Positions 17,680 through 27,093 are shown, counted from the first letter of the stretch. The stretch is 64,000 nt of DNA from Nostoc paludosum FACHB-159 (GCF_014698835.1 NZ_JACJTU010000001.1:1-64000); one strand, 5' to 3'. Notes: generated from the letters alone by a model not told the origin. Numbers and translations: made by a program.

Positions 17680-18723
17680 TTAAGGTTTGACAGTGCTATT
17701 CACTGTCTGAAGTACGCGATTTGCCACATCAGATGGAATCTTGGTGTAGTTGAGGTCATCATTATACTGTTGACCATCTTTCAAAACCCAATTTACCCAT
17801 TTCTTGATTGCATCAGATTTGCTAGCATTAGCATACTGTTTATAAACCATTATCCAAGTAAGACCAACAATGGGATAACCTTGTGCTGGATCTCCTACAA
17901 AAACGCGGTAGTTATCTGGAAATTTCACAGTAGCTAAAGCTGCGTTTGCAGATTGTAAAGAAGGAGCAACAAATTCTCCTGCCTTATTTTGGATCTGTGC
18001 TGATTTCAGGTTATTTTTGAGAGCGTAGGCATATTCAACATAACCAATAGAACCAGGAGTGCGAGCTACTAAAGCTGCAACACCAGGATTACCTTTACCT
18101 TTAAGGACATTTGGCAGAGTCCATTTTGGTGCAGTGTTAGCTCCTACTCTGCCTTTAAAATAACCATTGATTGAACTCAAATGGTTAGTAAAAATAAAAG
18201 TTGTACCGCTACCATCGGCGCGAACAACAAATTTAATTGGTTGATTTGGTAGATTTACACCAGGATTATCAGCTTTAATTTTCGCATCATTCCAATTAGT
18301 AATTTGGCCTGCAAAAATAGCTGGTAATGTAGCGCGAGACAATTTAAGATTATCAACGCCTGGAAGGTTATAAACCACAGAGACTGCACCACCCGCTGTG
18401 GGTACTAAGATTACACCGTTCTTGACTTTAGCGATTTCATCATCTTTCATAGCAGCATCACTACCACCAAAGTCAACGGTTCCAGCAGTGACTTGACGAA
18501 TACCGCCACCACTACCAATTGCTTGGTAGTTAACTTTCAAGTCTGGATATTTCTTCTTAACTTCACGAGCATACCGTTCGTAAAGTGGAGCCGGAAAAGT
18601 TGCTCCTGCACCGTTGATGGTTTGAGCTTGTGCGATCGCACCAAACATTGGACTTAGTGCAATAGAAGTTGTCACCAATGAACTAGCAACTACACGATTC
18701 AAGATGGTGGCCGAAAAAATCAT
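17680..18723 (-). CDS. pstS: Phosphate-binding protein PstS
   Basis: A 347-residue periplasmic phosphate-binding protein. A Sec signal (about 1-34) ends in AIAQAQT with a probable AQA cleavage site and no lipobox, so it is a soluble periplasmic protein. Binding-site motifs are clear: GAGATFPAPLYERY (37-50), GSGGGIRQV (67-75), DFGGSDAAM (83-91) and RADGSGTTFIFTNHL (about 169-183), which supply the serine, arginine and aspartate contacts to phosphate. It is the first gene of the pst cluster and is preceded by a strong Pho box. The start is ATG at 18721-18723. Confidence 0.95.
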   Translation of the reverse strand: MIFSATILNRVVASSLVTTSIALSPMFGAIAQAQTINGAGATFPAPLYERYAREVKKKYPDLKVNYQAIGSGGGIRQVTAGTVDFGGSDAAMKDDEIAKVKNGVILVPTAGGAVSVVYNLPGVDNLKLSRATLPAIFAGQITNWNDAKIKADNPGVNLPNQPIKFVVRADGSGTTFIFTNHLSSINGYFKGRVGANTAPKWTLPNVLKGKGNPGVAALVARTPGSIGYVEYAYALKNNLKSAQIQNKAGEFVAPSLQSANAALATVKFPDNYRVFVGDPAQGYPIVGLTWIMVYKQYANASKSDAIKKWVNWVLKDGQQYNDDLNYTKIPSDVANRVLQTVNSTVKP

Positions 18724-18788
18724 ATTACCTCTGATTAAAGGAATATTTAACTGCTGTAATCACAACCTTAAATAAGGTACATTTCTTG

Positions 18789-18840
18789 TGGTTAAAATTA
18801 GTTTAACGTTAGATGAACATGAAGTTAATTTGCGTTTAAA
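18789..18840 (-). promoter_or_regulatory. Pho box of five 11-bp-spaced repeats upstream of pstS
   Basis: Read on the minus strand toward pstS, five 8-bp units are each separated by exactly 3 bp: TTTAAACG, ATTAACTT, GTTCATCT, GTTAAACT, TTTAACCA. This matches the cyanobacterial PhoB/SphR box, whose units are close to YTTAAYYW with 3-bp spacers. The box ends 65 bp before the pstS start codon. The third unit is the weakest. It implies induction of the pst cluster under phosphate starvation. Confidence 0.75.
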
Positions 18841-19001
18841 ATTTACTTTTAAACACTGTTTTAAATTATTAATATTTAATGGAATTGATTTATTAAAAAT
18901 ATTTTGATTTAAAAAATAAATATATTTTTAATAATTAAACTTGAATTAATAGCGGATTTTGAAAACTATCACTGCGGCAGAAACTAGAGAAAAATCTCAG
19001 T
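18841..19001. other. Very AT-rich spacer upstream of the Pho box
   Basis: No gene is seen. The stretch is strongly AT-rich (runs such as TTTAAAAAATAAATATATTT) and separates the pst promoter from the 3' end of a broken SDR gene. Confidence 0.4.
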
Positions 19002-19514
19002 TTATTGATGTAACCTGCCTAAACCATTGCACGTAATAGTAATATTTTTGAAGTAATACCAATTCTTTATGAAGACGCATAAAACCCCACCGCCTACGGC
19101 ACCTCCCCTTAACGTGGATTTCCCCAACGACCGAGAGAAGTTCGATTTTTCAACAATCAAATCGGCGTTAATCAGCCGACGGACTGCATCCATTTCAAAC
19201 TCGAAAAACCCGCGGCGATCGCGCATCCCAAAGTTATTGATGAGAATATCCAAACAGCCATGCTTTTCTTGAATTTCAACAAATGCCTTTTGAACCGTGA
19301 CTTCATCGGTTACATCAAACGGTAATGAAGAGATTGAACCACCGATTGACTCAATAATTGCAACTGCTTGATTGAGACGTTCAAGGTTTCGCCCATTGAT
19401 AATGACACACGCCCCGGCTTTGGCAAGTAGTTTGGCAATTTCCAATCCTAACCCTCGTCCTGCTCCCGTTACTAGGGCAACTTTTCCATTTAATGAAAAT
19501 TCAGATAATGTCAC
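19002..19514 (-). pseudogene. 3'-truncated short-chain dehydrogenase
   Basis: The first ~120 codons encode a good SDR N-terminus: cofactor motif TGAGRGLG (17-24), an NGRN turn for NADP(H) and ILINNFG (about 89-95). At about residue 119 (INADLI) the likeness stops, and the rest is translation of repeat DNA (GEAK-like and glycine-rich tail). The catalytic Tyr-x-x-x-Lys and the C-terminal half are missing, so it cannot work as an oxidoreductase. The join lies near 19140-19160, next to the sequence CCCACCGCCTACGGCACCTC (19087-19106), which looks like a dispersed repeat. The start is GTG at 19512-19514. Confidence 0.75.
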
Positions 19515-19589
19515 AACAATTAGTTTTTAAGATCGCACATTTTCTCTTTTTTTAGTCATAGCCTTTGTGGCCAAGTTTTAGGGCTACGG

Positions 19590-19994
19590 CTAGCATGACT
19601 CGTGATTGAGAGCGTGTAAGATTTTTTTTATAACTTTTGTATGGCTTTGTTCTAGAGAAAGAATTTCGATTATCTAATCGGGTGCGGCGTTGAATGTATT
19701 GGCAATATCGCCATTTCGATCTACAGGAAGCCTTGTCCACGAGAATACAGCGACATCAGGAACTATAGAACGTCCTCCAAAAGTACAACGTAATTCTGGA
19801 AAAGCCCAACCCATTTTTTGTACTTTGATAACAGAATTGATTGTGGGGCAGAGTTCTCCTTGAATAGTGCTATGTTTTCCTTGAGGTATGGGCTTTTGAA
19901 TAATTTCACCGTCGATATACTCCAAGGTGGGCTGAGTTTCTGGTAGTACCAGAAATTCTTCTAGGGTTAAGATTTTATTTGGTACTTGTACCAT
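19590..19994 (-). pseudogene. Uma2-family (DUF820) endonuclease, interrupted by an amber codon
   Basis: Translation from ATG 19992-19994 gives a typical Uma2 start (TLEEFLVLPETQPTLEYIDG) and the PDVAVFSW core of a PD-(D/E)XK-like fold. After NTFNAAPD comes TAG (19674-19676), where relatives have tryptophan (TGG). The same frame then continues with IIEILSLEQSHTKVIKKIL before further stops from 19592 on. So one point mutation interrupts the gene and the last 40 or so codons are gone. Uma2 proteins are common, rapidly decaying genes in cyanobacteria with no settled role. Confidence 0.8.
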
Positions 19995-20007
19995 TGTTAT
20001 CCTTACC

Positions 20008-20946
20008 TCAACTTAATTTCAAAACATCACTCATGGTTGCACAATAATTTGATAACCCAAAACTGCTAGGATTAACCGCATTTTCATAAGTGAAATCCCG
20101 ATAATTCATGCAAAACCTATCCCAAGCAGCCATGCGAATGCGGAACAAAACAATAATCAAATTTGCTAAAGCTATAGATACGGGAATGCGAAAGTAAATC
20201 TTTTTGCCAAAATAAGCACAAACTTCTTCCACTGCTTGGTTAGCAGTTAATTTTGCTTGACCTAAAACAAATCTACGTGGTTGCTCTTTTTCAGGAGGAT
20301 GTTCAATTAAATATCGCACTACAGTTGCAATATCTCGCCCGTGGATAAAATGAAAACTACCATCTGCATTCAAAAAGCGAATCAAATTAATATATTTGGT
20401 GACTTCTGTAATACCAGATGAAACAGCAGAATAGGGTTTATTAGCATCACCACCCAAAACTATAGTTGGAAAAACCGTGGTGATTTTAGGCGCTATTTCT
20501 AATTTTTCTTTTTGATGTAAGCATTCATATTTGGAGCGGATATAATCTGTACCGATTTCTCCAGCTTCTTTTAATGGTTGATTGTGGTTATCCAAAACGC
20601 TAGCTGTGGAAAAATAAATTACCTGTTGGCATTTATTTGGATCTAACAGCTTCATCAACTCTATTGTTTTGTTGACATTTATATCAAATGTCTGTTCGCC
20701 ACCCCAAGCTGTAGCAGTGAGTACCGCTATATCAATTGTTGATAATAAATCTGCAAATTGGCTAATGTTTTGCATATCACCTTGCAAAACATTGATACCT
20801 GGACGTGCTTGAGTATCAACTTGCAGTTTAGCGGGGTTTCTAACTAGCAGAAACAGTTCGTAATCTGTTTCTTGAATTAAGGCTTCTGTTAAATAATGAC
20901 CTACACAACCACTTGCACCAGTCACTAAAATCCGTTTCTGGCTCAT
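20008..20946 (-). CDS. NAD(P)-dependent epimerase/dehydratase-like protein
   Basis: A 312-residue extended SDR. The Rossmann motif GASGCVG lies at 10-16, TATAWGG marks the middle, and YIRSK (about 139-143) supplies the Tyr-x-x-x-Lys pair. Relatives act on nucleotide sugars, flavonoid-like compounds or quinone-type substrates; nothing here picks one. A hydrophobic segment (VSIALANLIIVLFRIRMA, about 254-271) may tie it to a membrane. It lies 258 bp downstream of hemE on the same strand, with repeats between, so it may be transcribed separately. The start is ATG at 20944-20946. Confidence 0.75.
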   Translation of the reverse strand: MSQKRILVTGASGCVGHYLTEALIQETDYELFLLVRNPAKLQVDTQARPGINVLQGDMQNISQFADLLSTIDIAVLTATAWGGEQTFDINVNKTIELMKLLDPNKCQQVIYFSTASVLDNHNQPLKEAGEIGTDYIRSKYECLHQKEKLEIAPKITTVFPTIVLGGDANKPYSAVSSGITEVTKYINLIRFLNADGSFHFIHGRDIATVVRYLIEHPPEKEQPRRFVLGQAKLTANQAVEEVCAYFGKKIYFRIPVSIALANLIIVLFRIRMAAWDRFCMNYRDFTYENAVNPSSFGLSNYCATMSDVLKLS

Positions 20947-20999
20947 AAATAATTTATAAAAAATTAAGAGTTAAAAACCAAGATTTAAGAATAAAGTTA

Positions 21000-21204
21000 A
21001 AAGTTCCAAATCAAGGTTAAGAAGAAAAAATAACTTTCAACTTTGCAACACTTTATAGGTCATAGCTTTGCAAATTTTAGATTTTGCGTCGCAGCTTTGG
21101 TGGTTTTCAAGAAGAATTTGGATTTTGGATTGCAGAAAAAATCCAAAATCTAAAATCGTTCGACTGAGCGTAGTCGAAGTCTAAAATCCAAAATTGAATG
21201 GCTC
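21000..21204. repeat. Dispersed repeats between hemE and the epimerase gene
   Basis: This spacer holds interleaved 'aaaatccaaaatc' direct and inverted repeats and a perfect hairpin, TTCGACT (21159-21165) / AGTCGAA (21172-21178), of the common 'cttcgactacgctcagtcgaac' type. It lies 3' of hemE. I see no gene. Confidence 0.55.
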
Positions 21205-22266
21205 CTAACCTTTAACTCCTGCCAGATTCAGTTGCTTTGCGGTTTCAAAGAAGAAAGCGACATTTTCTTCTGGAGTTTCTGGTAGGACACCGTGACCGAG
21301 ATTGAGAATGTGACCCCAATTGCCGGCTTTGCGAACGGTATCATAAATGCGATCGCGGATAAATTCTTTCGAGCCAAATAACACACCTGGGTCAAGATTT
21401 CCTTGGACTTTGACTTGTTTGCCCAATCTTGCCCGTGCATCTGCCATATCCACTGCCCAGTCTACAGTAACGATATCTGCACCGGATTTGCCCATTCTTT
21501 CCAACACACCAGCACTACCGCTAACTAGCAAAATCAACGGTGTATCGGGGTGGGTTTGTTTGATTTGCTGGAAAACTCTTTGCTGATAAGGCAGAGCAAA
21601 GGTGTCATAATCTTGGGGGCTTAATTGACCCGCCCAAGAATCGAACATTTGTACCACTTGAGCGCCAGAGTCAATTTGGTAACGGGCATAGACGGCGATC
21701 GCATCTGCTAATTTTGTTAACAATTGATGCAAGATCGTCGGGTCAGAAAATGCCATATTCTTGATGATGGAATAGGTTTTAGAACCTTTTCCTTCCACCG
21801 CATAAGCAGCTAACGTCCACGGCGCACCCACAAAGCCCAACACTGTTGATTTATCGCCTACTTCCGAGCGTAGCGCCTGCAAAATTGTTTTGATGAATGG
21901 TAAAGCTGCTTCTGGTTCTAGGGGACGCAGGTTATCAATTTGTTCTTGAGTGCGGAGAGGCGAATGAATGATTGGCCCTTTACCTTCGGCAATGTCCATA
22001 TCAATACCCAAACCAGGTAATGGGGTGACAATATCAGAAAATAAAATTACTCCATCTGGCCCGAAAGCTTTCCACGGTTGCAAGGAAACTTCAATTGCCA
22101 CTTCTGGAATTTCCGAGCGATCGCGAAACGAAGGATACTTATCTCTTAAGTCTCGATATGCTTTCATATATCGTCCCGCTTGTCGCATCATCCATACAGG
22201 GGGACGATCTACTACTTCACCACGAGCAGCCCGTAAGAGATGAGGAGTTGTTAACGAAACACCCAT
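21205..22266 (-). CDS. hemE: Uroporphyrinogen III decarboxylase
   Basis: A 353-residue cytosolic enzyme that removes four carboxyl groups from uroporphyrinogen III to make coproporphyrinogen III, feeding heme, chlorophyll and phycobilin synthesis. The N-terminal signature [17 protein letters not shown] (21-37) carries the substrate-binding arginines. [14 protein letters not shown] (75-88) holds the essential aspartate, and the C-terminal [12 protein letters not shown] (about 322-333) is diagnostic. The length is usual for bacteria. The start is ATG at 22264-22266 ([17 protein letters not shown]). Confidence 0.96.
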   Translation of the reverse strand: MGVSLTTPHLLRAARGEVVDRPPVWMMRQAGRYMKAYRDLRDKYPSFRDRSEIPEVAIEVSLQPWKAFGPDGVILFSDIVTPLPGLGIDMDIAEGKGPIIHSPLRTQEQIDNLRPLEPEAALPFIKTILQALRSEVGDKSTVLGFVGAPWTLAAYAVEGKGSKTYSIIKNMAFSDPTILHQLLTKLADAIAVYARYQIDSGAQVVQMFDSWAGQLSPQDYDTFALPYQQRVFQQIKQTHPDTPLILLVSGSAGVLERMGKSGADIVTVDWAVDMADARARLGKQVKVQGNLDPGVLFGSKEFIRDRIYDTVRKAGNWGHILNLGHGVLPETPEENVAFFFETAKQLNLAGVKG

Positions 22267-22329
22267 TTATCACTTCATCCTAAGTCACTTTTTTATGCCA
22301 CTGTTTAGCTTATCATTCCGGGATTACGC

Positions 22330-22548
22330 TTTTTCAGAATTCAGGGGACTGGGGGCTGGGGACTAGGGACTGGCGACTGGGAAATAGGATAAAACAGGAA
22401 TCAATATTGAATTGGGAATTGGGCAAACAGGGCATGGGGGAAAGGGAAAGGGGGAAAGGTTAAATTTATCCCTTTACCCTTTACCCTTTAACCTTTTCCC
22501 TCACCTGACTCATCTCCCTCATCTCCCACTCCCTACTCCCTAACCTCT
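22330..22548. repeat. Low-complexity repeat block upstream of a membrane protein gene
   Basis: Runs of 'ggggactgg' (about 22347-22380), then 'gggaaaggg' (22435-22462) and a complementary 'ccctttaccc' block (22478-22500), then 'ctccctactccc' units. The two middle blocks can pair. These are typical Nostocales intergenic short tandem repeats. The promoter of the gene at 22550 must be inside or upstream. Confidence 0.6.
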
Positions 22549-22549
22549 T

Positions 22550-23290
22550 ATGCAATCTGACTCCAACAGTCCCGATCGCTTTACTTCTGCTAATAACGAG
22601 CCTAACCCAGGAAAATTTTTGATTCCGCGATCGCAGCGACAGAAATTCTTTTTTCAGTTTACCTTAATGACCCTCATCGGATGGGTTGTCGGTGGGGTTG
22701 CCAGTATCGCTTTAGAGAAAGTTATTCTCGAAAATGTATCACTAGACTCGCAAATGTGGAGCATTGTGGTTAGATGTCTGAGCAACGTTGCGTTTGCGCT
22801 GATTTTTGCCGCCGATCAAGCCCTTGTCGTTTCTCGATATTTATCTGGTTGGCAATGGATATTTGCTACTAGTGTTGGTTGGTTAATTGCCAACGGTGTT
22901 TCTACAGCTTGGATTAACTATATTTCATCCATTGCCTCATCCTTCAATGAAGCTTTATCCCCCGAACAGACTTTTCTTTTGGGATTTCTAGGAGCGATCG
23001 CTTATGTAATTTCTGGTATTTGGCTAGGGATTTGCCAATGGCTGGTATTAAGAAGATATACAGCAAGCGCTTGGTGGTGGAATTTTTTACCTTCAATCTC
23101 TTTCTTGTTAATTACTATTTTGATTTGGTTGCTTTTTATTGGGCAAAATTTAATTCCAGAAGCAAACCGTAATTTTATTTTATATTGGAGTGGACAAGGA
23201 TTTACAGCAATTGTTCTCGGAGCTATACCAGCAATTGGCTTGTGTACTTTAAAAAGAAATTCACCTCGCCAAAGTGAAATTTCTCGATGA
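22550..23290 (+). CDS. Hypothetical integral membrane protein
   Basis: I do not recognise a named family. The 246-residue protein has a soluble, Asn/Pro-rich start (1-32) and six or so hydrophobic helices: about 38-57, 72-98, 100-122, 137-165, 175-200 and 215-235. A WLGICQWLVLRRY motif (about 161-173) is like the 'GxxQWxxLRR' boxes of uncharacterised cyanobacterial membrane proteins. It stands alone between minus-strand genes; its 3' end lies 23 bp from the convergent FkbM gene. The start is ATG at 22550. Function is unknown. Confidence 0.7.
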   Translation: MQSDSNSPDRFTSANNEPNPGKFLIPRSQRQKFFFQFTLMTLIGWVVGGVASIALEKVILENVSLDSQMWSIVVRCLSNVAFALIFAADQALVVSRYLSGWQWIFATSVGWLIANGVSTAWINYISSIASSFNEALSPEQTFLLGFLGAIAYVISGIWLGICQWLVLRRYTASAWWWNFLPSISFLLITILIWLLFIGQNLIPEANRNFILYWSGQGFTAIVLGAIPAIGLCTLKRNSPRQSEISR

Positions 23291-23313
23291 ATTTTGTTGT
23301 GATAATTCTTCAA

Positions 23314-24117
23314 CTATAGGCTGGCATGAGTATCATACCAGGGTTCCTTGATGTTGAGCGTATCTAGCAACATCTTTCCCCCTGGTAATTTGGAAATAAT
23401 CCCGTTTACTCCAAGTATTCTCGAACTCCAAAAAATATCTTTGTATACCTTGATTATTTCACTCTCCGAGAGCCAATTACCTGGTGTTTCTTCTCCAAAA
23501 AGTCCGCTAGCGCCATATTCAAATTGATATGGAATATACTGCCCTTCTAGTGCTGGTGAGGGACAAACTTGGTTCGGTACTTCCGCTTGATTGATGGCTT
23601 TGAATTTCTGATAACCAAGTTCTTTAAATACTGCAAACTCATTAAGCAAAGCATTCCAAGAAGTTTTTGTAGATTCTATAGAGATAAATTTTGGTTTACT
23701 TTCAAACTGTTTTAATGCTTGTACGCACAATATTTCAGTACCTTCAATATCAACTTTGAGATAGTAGGGAATACCAAACTGTTCCAAGATTTTTTCAAAT
23801 CGGCATCCTTCTACAGTCATCTCAACAAAAGGCGTACTAAAGGTAATTTCTTTATTTTTCACTCTATCTAGTGAAGTTGTACCCCAAAAACTTCTATCTG
23901 AATTAGTATAAAATGTGACTGGCTCATCTTTGGTTGATACAGCAATATTTAGGAGGGTAAGCTGACCATTTTCAATGTAGTGATTTAGTCGCTCTTTTAC
24001 TGATTTGTAAATCTGAGGATCGGCTTCTATACCAATAACTCGAAAGCCTTTCTTTAAGTAAAACTCTGTATCTTGACCTGTGTGAACCCCAACATCAATT
24101 ATTAAATTTTTGTCCAT
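23314..24117 (-). CDS. FkbM-family methyltransferase
   Basis: A 267-residue Rossmann-type SAM-dependent methyltransferase. Landmarks are the SAM motif IIDVGVHTGQDTEFYLKKG (6-24), the acidic residue of GIEADP (30-35) and the FkbM block YLKVDIEGTE (about 118-127). FkbM proteins O-methylate sugars or polyketides, and in cyanobacteria often act on surface glycans. A second FkbM gene and a GT2 glycosyltransferase lie 3-4 kb away, in keeping with a glycan role, but the intervening genes are unrelated. The start is ATG at 24115-24117. Confidence 0.85.
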   Translation of the reverse strand: MDKNLIIDVGVHTGQDTEFYLKKGFRVIGIEADPQIYKSVKERLNHYIENGQLTLLNIAVSTKDEPVTFYTNSDRSFWGTTSLDRVKNKEITFSTPFVEMTVEGCRFEKILEQFGIPYYLKVDIEGTEILCVQALKQFESKPKFISIESTKTSWNALLNEFAVFKELGYQKFKAINQAEVPNQVCPSPALEGQYIPYQFEYGASGLFGEETPGNWLSESEIIKVYKDIFWSSRILGVNGIISKLPGGKMLLDTLNIKEPWYDTHASL

Positions 24118-24195
24118 AAATTCCTTTGTTTTTTAATTCTGTATTTCCAAACTTTTTACGAGCAAGTTTTAAACATTGCTATGATGTGATATTTA

Positions 24196-25095
24196 TCAAT
24201 CATTAATCGCTAATGTCCCTGCATCTGCGTTCAAAGTTGCTTTTACGCCCACTGGTAACGCTGCATTGGGACTACCGTGACCAAAAGGCAAATCAGAGAC
24301 AACAGGAATCCCCAAATCACCCAAGCGATCGCGCAATACTTCTTCGACGCTAAAGCTAGGCACATTTGGCGGGGCTTCACAACGAGTAAAACCGCCCAAA
24401 GCAATGCCGCGCACTTTTGCCAAACCACCACTTAAACGCCATTGTGTAAGCATTCTGTCGATTCGATAGGGCGCTTCTGTGACATCCTCCAGTGCCAAAA
24501 TCACACCATCAAAATTTGGCTGGATTGGTGTACTTAAAAGATGAGTTGCTACTGTCAAGTTTCCTGGTAACAAAACCCCAGTTGCAATCCCACCACCCCA
24601 ACCACAACCTTGAATAGGAGCAACACAACGACCTTCCACCCAATCAAACAATCGCTGGATTGACCAATCTGGCTCATCACCAAGAGTCGTCAGTACAGGG
24701 CCGTGAACGCCAGAAATGCCCACGTTATAAAGGCTCCATAGGAGTGCGGTGATGTCAGAAAAGCCAATCAACCACTTGGGAAGTTGTGAATTTTGTTGCC
24801 AATGCCAATTTTCTAAGATGCGGGTGCTACCAAAACCACCTCTGGTACAGAGGATACCGCGACAATTTGGGTCTTGCCATGCTGCTGCTAGCTGGTTGCG
24901 GCGATTTTCATCTTTACCTGCTAAATATCCCCATTTGTCATCTATCTTGGGACTGATTTCAACTTGATAGCCACGCGATCGCCAAATTTCTATACTTCGT
25001 CCAAATGCCTCAAATTCTCGTAAAGCACCGCTAGGAGCAATGACTCGCAGCAAGTCACCAGGTTTGAGGGGTGCTGGCAGGATTTTAGATTTCAT
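24196..25095 (-). CDS. S66-family peptidase (LD-carboxypeptidase type)
   Basis: A 299-residue serine peptidase of family S66, which includes LdcA (removes the terminal D-Ala from cytosolic muropeptides in cell-wall recycling) and MccF. The catalytic serine is in IGFSDITALLW, the glutamate in LALEDVTEAPYR and the histidine in LPFGHGSPN; CTRGGFGSTR forms the oxyanion region. I chose ATG at 25093-25095, which overlaps the TGA of the upstream solute-binding gene (ATGA), so the two are translationally coupled. An earlier TTG would add seven residues. Coupling to a binding lipoprotein suggests a role in uptake and recycling of wall fragments or sugars. Confidence 0.87.
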   Translation of the reverse strand: MKSKILPAPLKPGDLLRVIAPSGALREFEAFGRSIEIWRSRGYQVEISPKIDDKWGYLAGKDENRRNQLAAAWQDPNCRGILCTRGGFGSTRILENWHWQQNSQLPKWLIGFSDITALLWSLYNVGISGVHGPVLTTLGDEPDWSIQRLFDWVEGRCVAPIQGCGWGGGIATGVLLPGNLTVATHLLSTPIQPNFDGVILALEDVTEAPYRIDRMLTQWRLSGGLAKVRGIALGGFTRCEAPPNVPSFSVEEVLRDRLGDLGIPVVSDLPFGHGSPNAALPVGVKATLNADAGTLAIND

Positions 25096-26420
25096 TGAGG
25101 TTGTATGGAATCCCAAATTGAATCGAGGTTGGCTTGGGCTTTTTCAAGTGCTGTTTCTGGAGATGCACCAAGCACGGTGGCTTCAATGGCTCGACCAAGA
25201 GCATCAGATAAACGACTATAGCCGGGAATAATTGGTCTATAACCTGATACAGGCATGAGGTCAAGAAAAGTTTTCAAAACAGGTTTTTGCTTGAGCAATT
25301 CTTGATAAGCTTGACTTTGTGCTGATTTAATATTTGTTGGTAAAAAGCCCGATTTAATACTCCATTCTGTTTGAAATTCTTCACTCAAAATGTATTCAAA
25401 AAATTTGAGTGCGGCTTGTTCTTTTTCGGGTGTAGTTTTCATCAAAAATAAATTTCCAGTGCCTTTGACTGAAGCTTGCTGGACATTTGCAGGTATGGGA
25501 AAAACTTGAAAATCCACATTAGACTTCATGATGAAAGTCCAGGGGCCTGTAATTTGCATCGCCACTCGGCCTGAAATAAAAGCGTCTTCCTCATAACCTC
25601 GCTCTGGGGGAGAAAGGGTGGCTGAACCATCTTTTAATAGATCTTGCCACAATTTTAACGCAGCGATCGCTCCCGGATTCGTCAAATTTGGGCGATTATT
25701 GGTGACAATCTCTCCGTTAGCACTTAATAAAAAGCCGAACCAACTAAAGACAGTCCATTCTCCTTTTCCTAAAGGCAATAACATTCCATATTGTTCGGGT
25801 CGATTGTCGCCATTGCGGTCTATAGTTAATTTTTTGGCAACTTCCCTCAATTCTTCCCAAGTTTTAGGTGTTTCCGTAATTCCTGCTGCTTGGAAAAGTT
25901 TAGGACGGTAAAAAATGCCCATATTAGCAGTAGTCAGAGGAATTGACCACATGTGACCATCAAATTCCAACTCTTCAAATAAATTAGGAAAAATTTCCGA
26001 CTTTTGTGGCAATTTTGCAAGCCAATCTTCCAGAGGTCGAATTGCTTCTAATTCTACAAACTGACCTGTCATTTGTGGAGAGAATGACAACATATCTGGA
26101 GATGCATTGCCAATCACTGCTGTCAATATTTTCGGTAATATTCCGTCTACTCCTACATAGATAGATTCTACATAAACGTCAGGATGAGTCTGATTAAATT
26201 TATCTATTAGTTTATTGAATATTTCCCGATTACCCGGTGGATTCGTACTGTGCCAGAGTGTGACATGAATTGCACCGTTGTTTTTTGGTGTTGTACTTTG
26301 ACAACTAGATAAAAATAGTAGAGAGATTAGGATAATTCCTAAAAATAAACTTCTCCATTTATAGCTAGTATGCTGCTGAAATATATTTAGTATTTTGGGA
26401 AGGCAAAATGTAATTTTCAT
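25092..26420 (-). CDS. ABC transporter sugar-binding lipoprotein (solute-binding family 1)
   Basis: A 442-residue extracellular solute-binding protein. A basic start and hydrophobic helix end in the lipobox LLFLSSC, so it should be a lipoprotein on the outer face of the inner membrane. The body begins VTLWHSTNPPGNREIFNKLI, like maltose/glycerol-3-phosphate-type (family 1) binding proteins; NGDNRPEQYGM and GRVAMQITGPW are further family landmarks. No permease or ATPase genes are next to it, so it must use components coded elsewhere. Its stop codon overlaps the S66 peptidase start. The ligand is not determined. Confidence 0.85.
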   Translation of the reverse strand: MKITFCLPKILNIFQQHTSYKWRSLFLGIILISLLFLSSCQSTTPKNNGAIHVTLWHSTNPPGNREIFNKLIDKFNQTHPDVYVESIYVGVDGILPKILTAVIGNASPDMLSFSPQMTGQFVELEAIRPLEDWLAKLPQKSEIFPNLFEELEFDGHMWSIPLTTANMGIFYRPKLFQAAGITETPKTWEELREVAKKLTIDRNGDNRPEQYGMLLPLGKGEWTVFSWFGFLLSANGEIVTNNRPNLTNPGAIAALKLWQDLLKDGSATLSPPERGYEEDAFISGRVAMQITGPWTFIMKSNVDFQVFPIPANVQQASVKGTGNLFLMKTTPEKEQAALKFFEYILSEEFQTEWSIKSGFLPTNIKSAQSQAYQELLKQKPVLKTFLDLMPVSGYRPIIPGYSRLSDALGRAIEATVLGASPETALEKAQANLDSIWDSIQPQ

Positions 26421-26439
26421 ACCAAATATTTAACTAAAT

Positions 26440-27093
26440 TTAAGAGATTTTATCCATAAAAATCTTGGTAGTACTACTTTCAGATCTAGTATAAACATAG
26501 GTTTCTGGCTGTTTAATTTTTTGAGTTTTAAAAATTTTTTCGGCGCGAGACCACAAATCTGCATCTTCTCCATAATGAATATTATTAAATCCTTTCAATT
26601 CCCAGAAGACTTTTCTTTTGCCGAAAAATGTCCCGCCTACAACACATTCGCGAATGCTAATTTTTTCACCTGGTTTAAAAAAATCAGCAACGAAAAACTC
26701 TTCTTCGATTTCCCATCCTCCTTCGATTAAATCAATTTCGGGATTAGCTTTCATATATTCAAATCGTGACTCTAGATGATTTGTTTTGTATGTGTCATCG
26801 CTATCTATGAATGTGATGTAGTTCCCGAAAGATGCTTGAATCCCGGCATTTCTCCCATAAGCAGCTTTACGATTTTGGTGTTTTAGATAACGGATATTAT
26901 TGAATTTTTGCAAATAAGGATTGACAACTGTAAAAGTGTTATCTTGGCTACCATCATCAACGACAATTAGTTCCCAATCATGAAACGTTTGATTAATAAC
27001 ACTATCAATGCAATTATTTAAATAATTTTCCCTGTTGTACGTACTTAATATGACTGAAATCTCTGGAATAGGATTAAAATTGATAGTATTCAT
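26440..27093 (-). CDS. Family 2 glycosyltransferase
   Basis: A 217-residue GT2 enzyme with a GT-A fold: ISVILSTYNRENYLNNCIDS (nucleotide-sugar entry), VVDDGSQDNT (UDP-sugar contacts) and FIDSDD (the DxD metal site). GEDADLW is the usual acceptor-side acidic motif. I took the ATG at 27091-27093 (MNTINFNPIPEIS); the open frame continues 21 codons upstream to a non-ATG start with a hydrophobic, unlikely extension. It probably adds a sugar to a surface glycan. It lies 19 bp upstream of the solute-binding gene and 129 bp downstream of an FkbM gene, all on the minus strand. Confidence 0.85.
   Translation of the reverse strand: MNTINFNPIPEISVILSTYNRENYLNNCIDSVINQTFHDWELIVVDDGSQDNTFTVVNPYLQKFNNIRYLKHQNRKAAYGRNAGIQASFGNYITFIDSDDTYKTNHLESRFEYMKANPEIDLIEGGWEIEEEFFVADFFKPGEKISIRECVVGGTFFGKRKVFWELKGFNNIHYGEDADLWSRAEKIFKTQKIKQPETYVYTRSESSTTKIFMDKIS

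Noticed and set aside
19552..19740. A 62-codon minus-strand frame beside the Uma2 pseudogene.
   Set aside because: It is out of frame with the true Uma2 reading, which continues past the amber codon; no real frameshift is needed.
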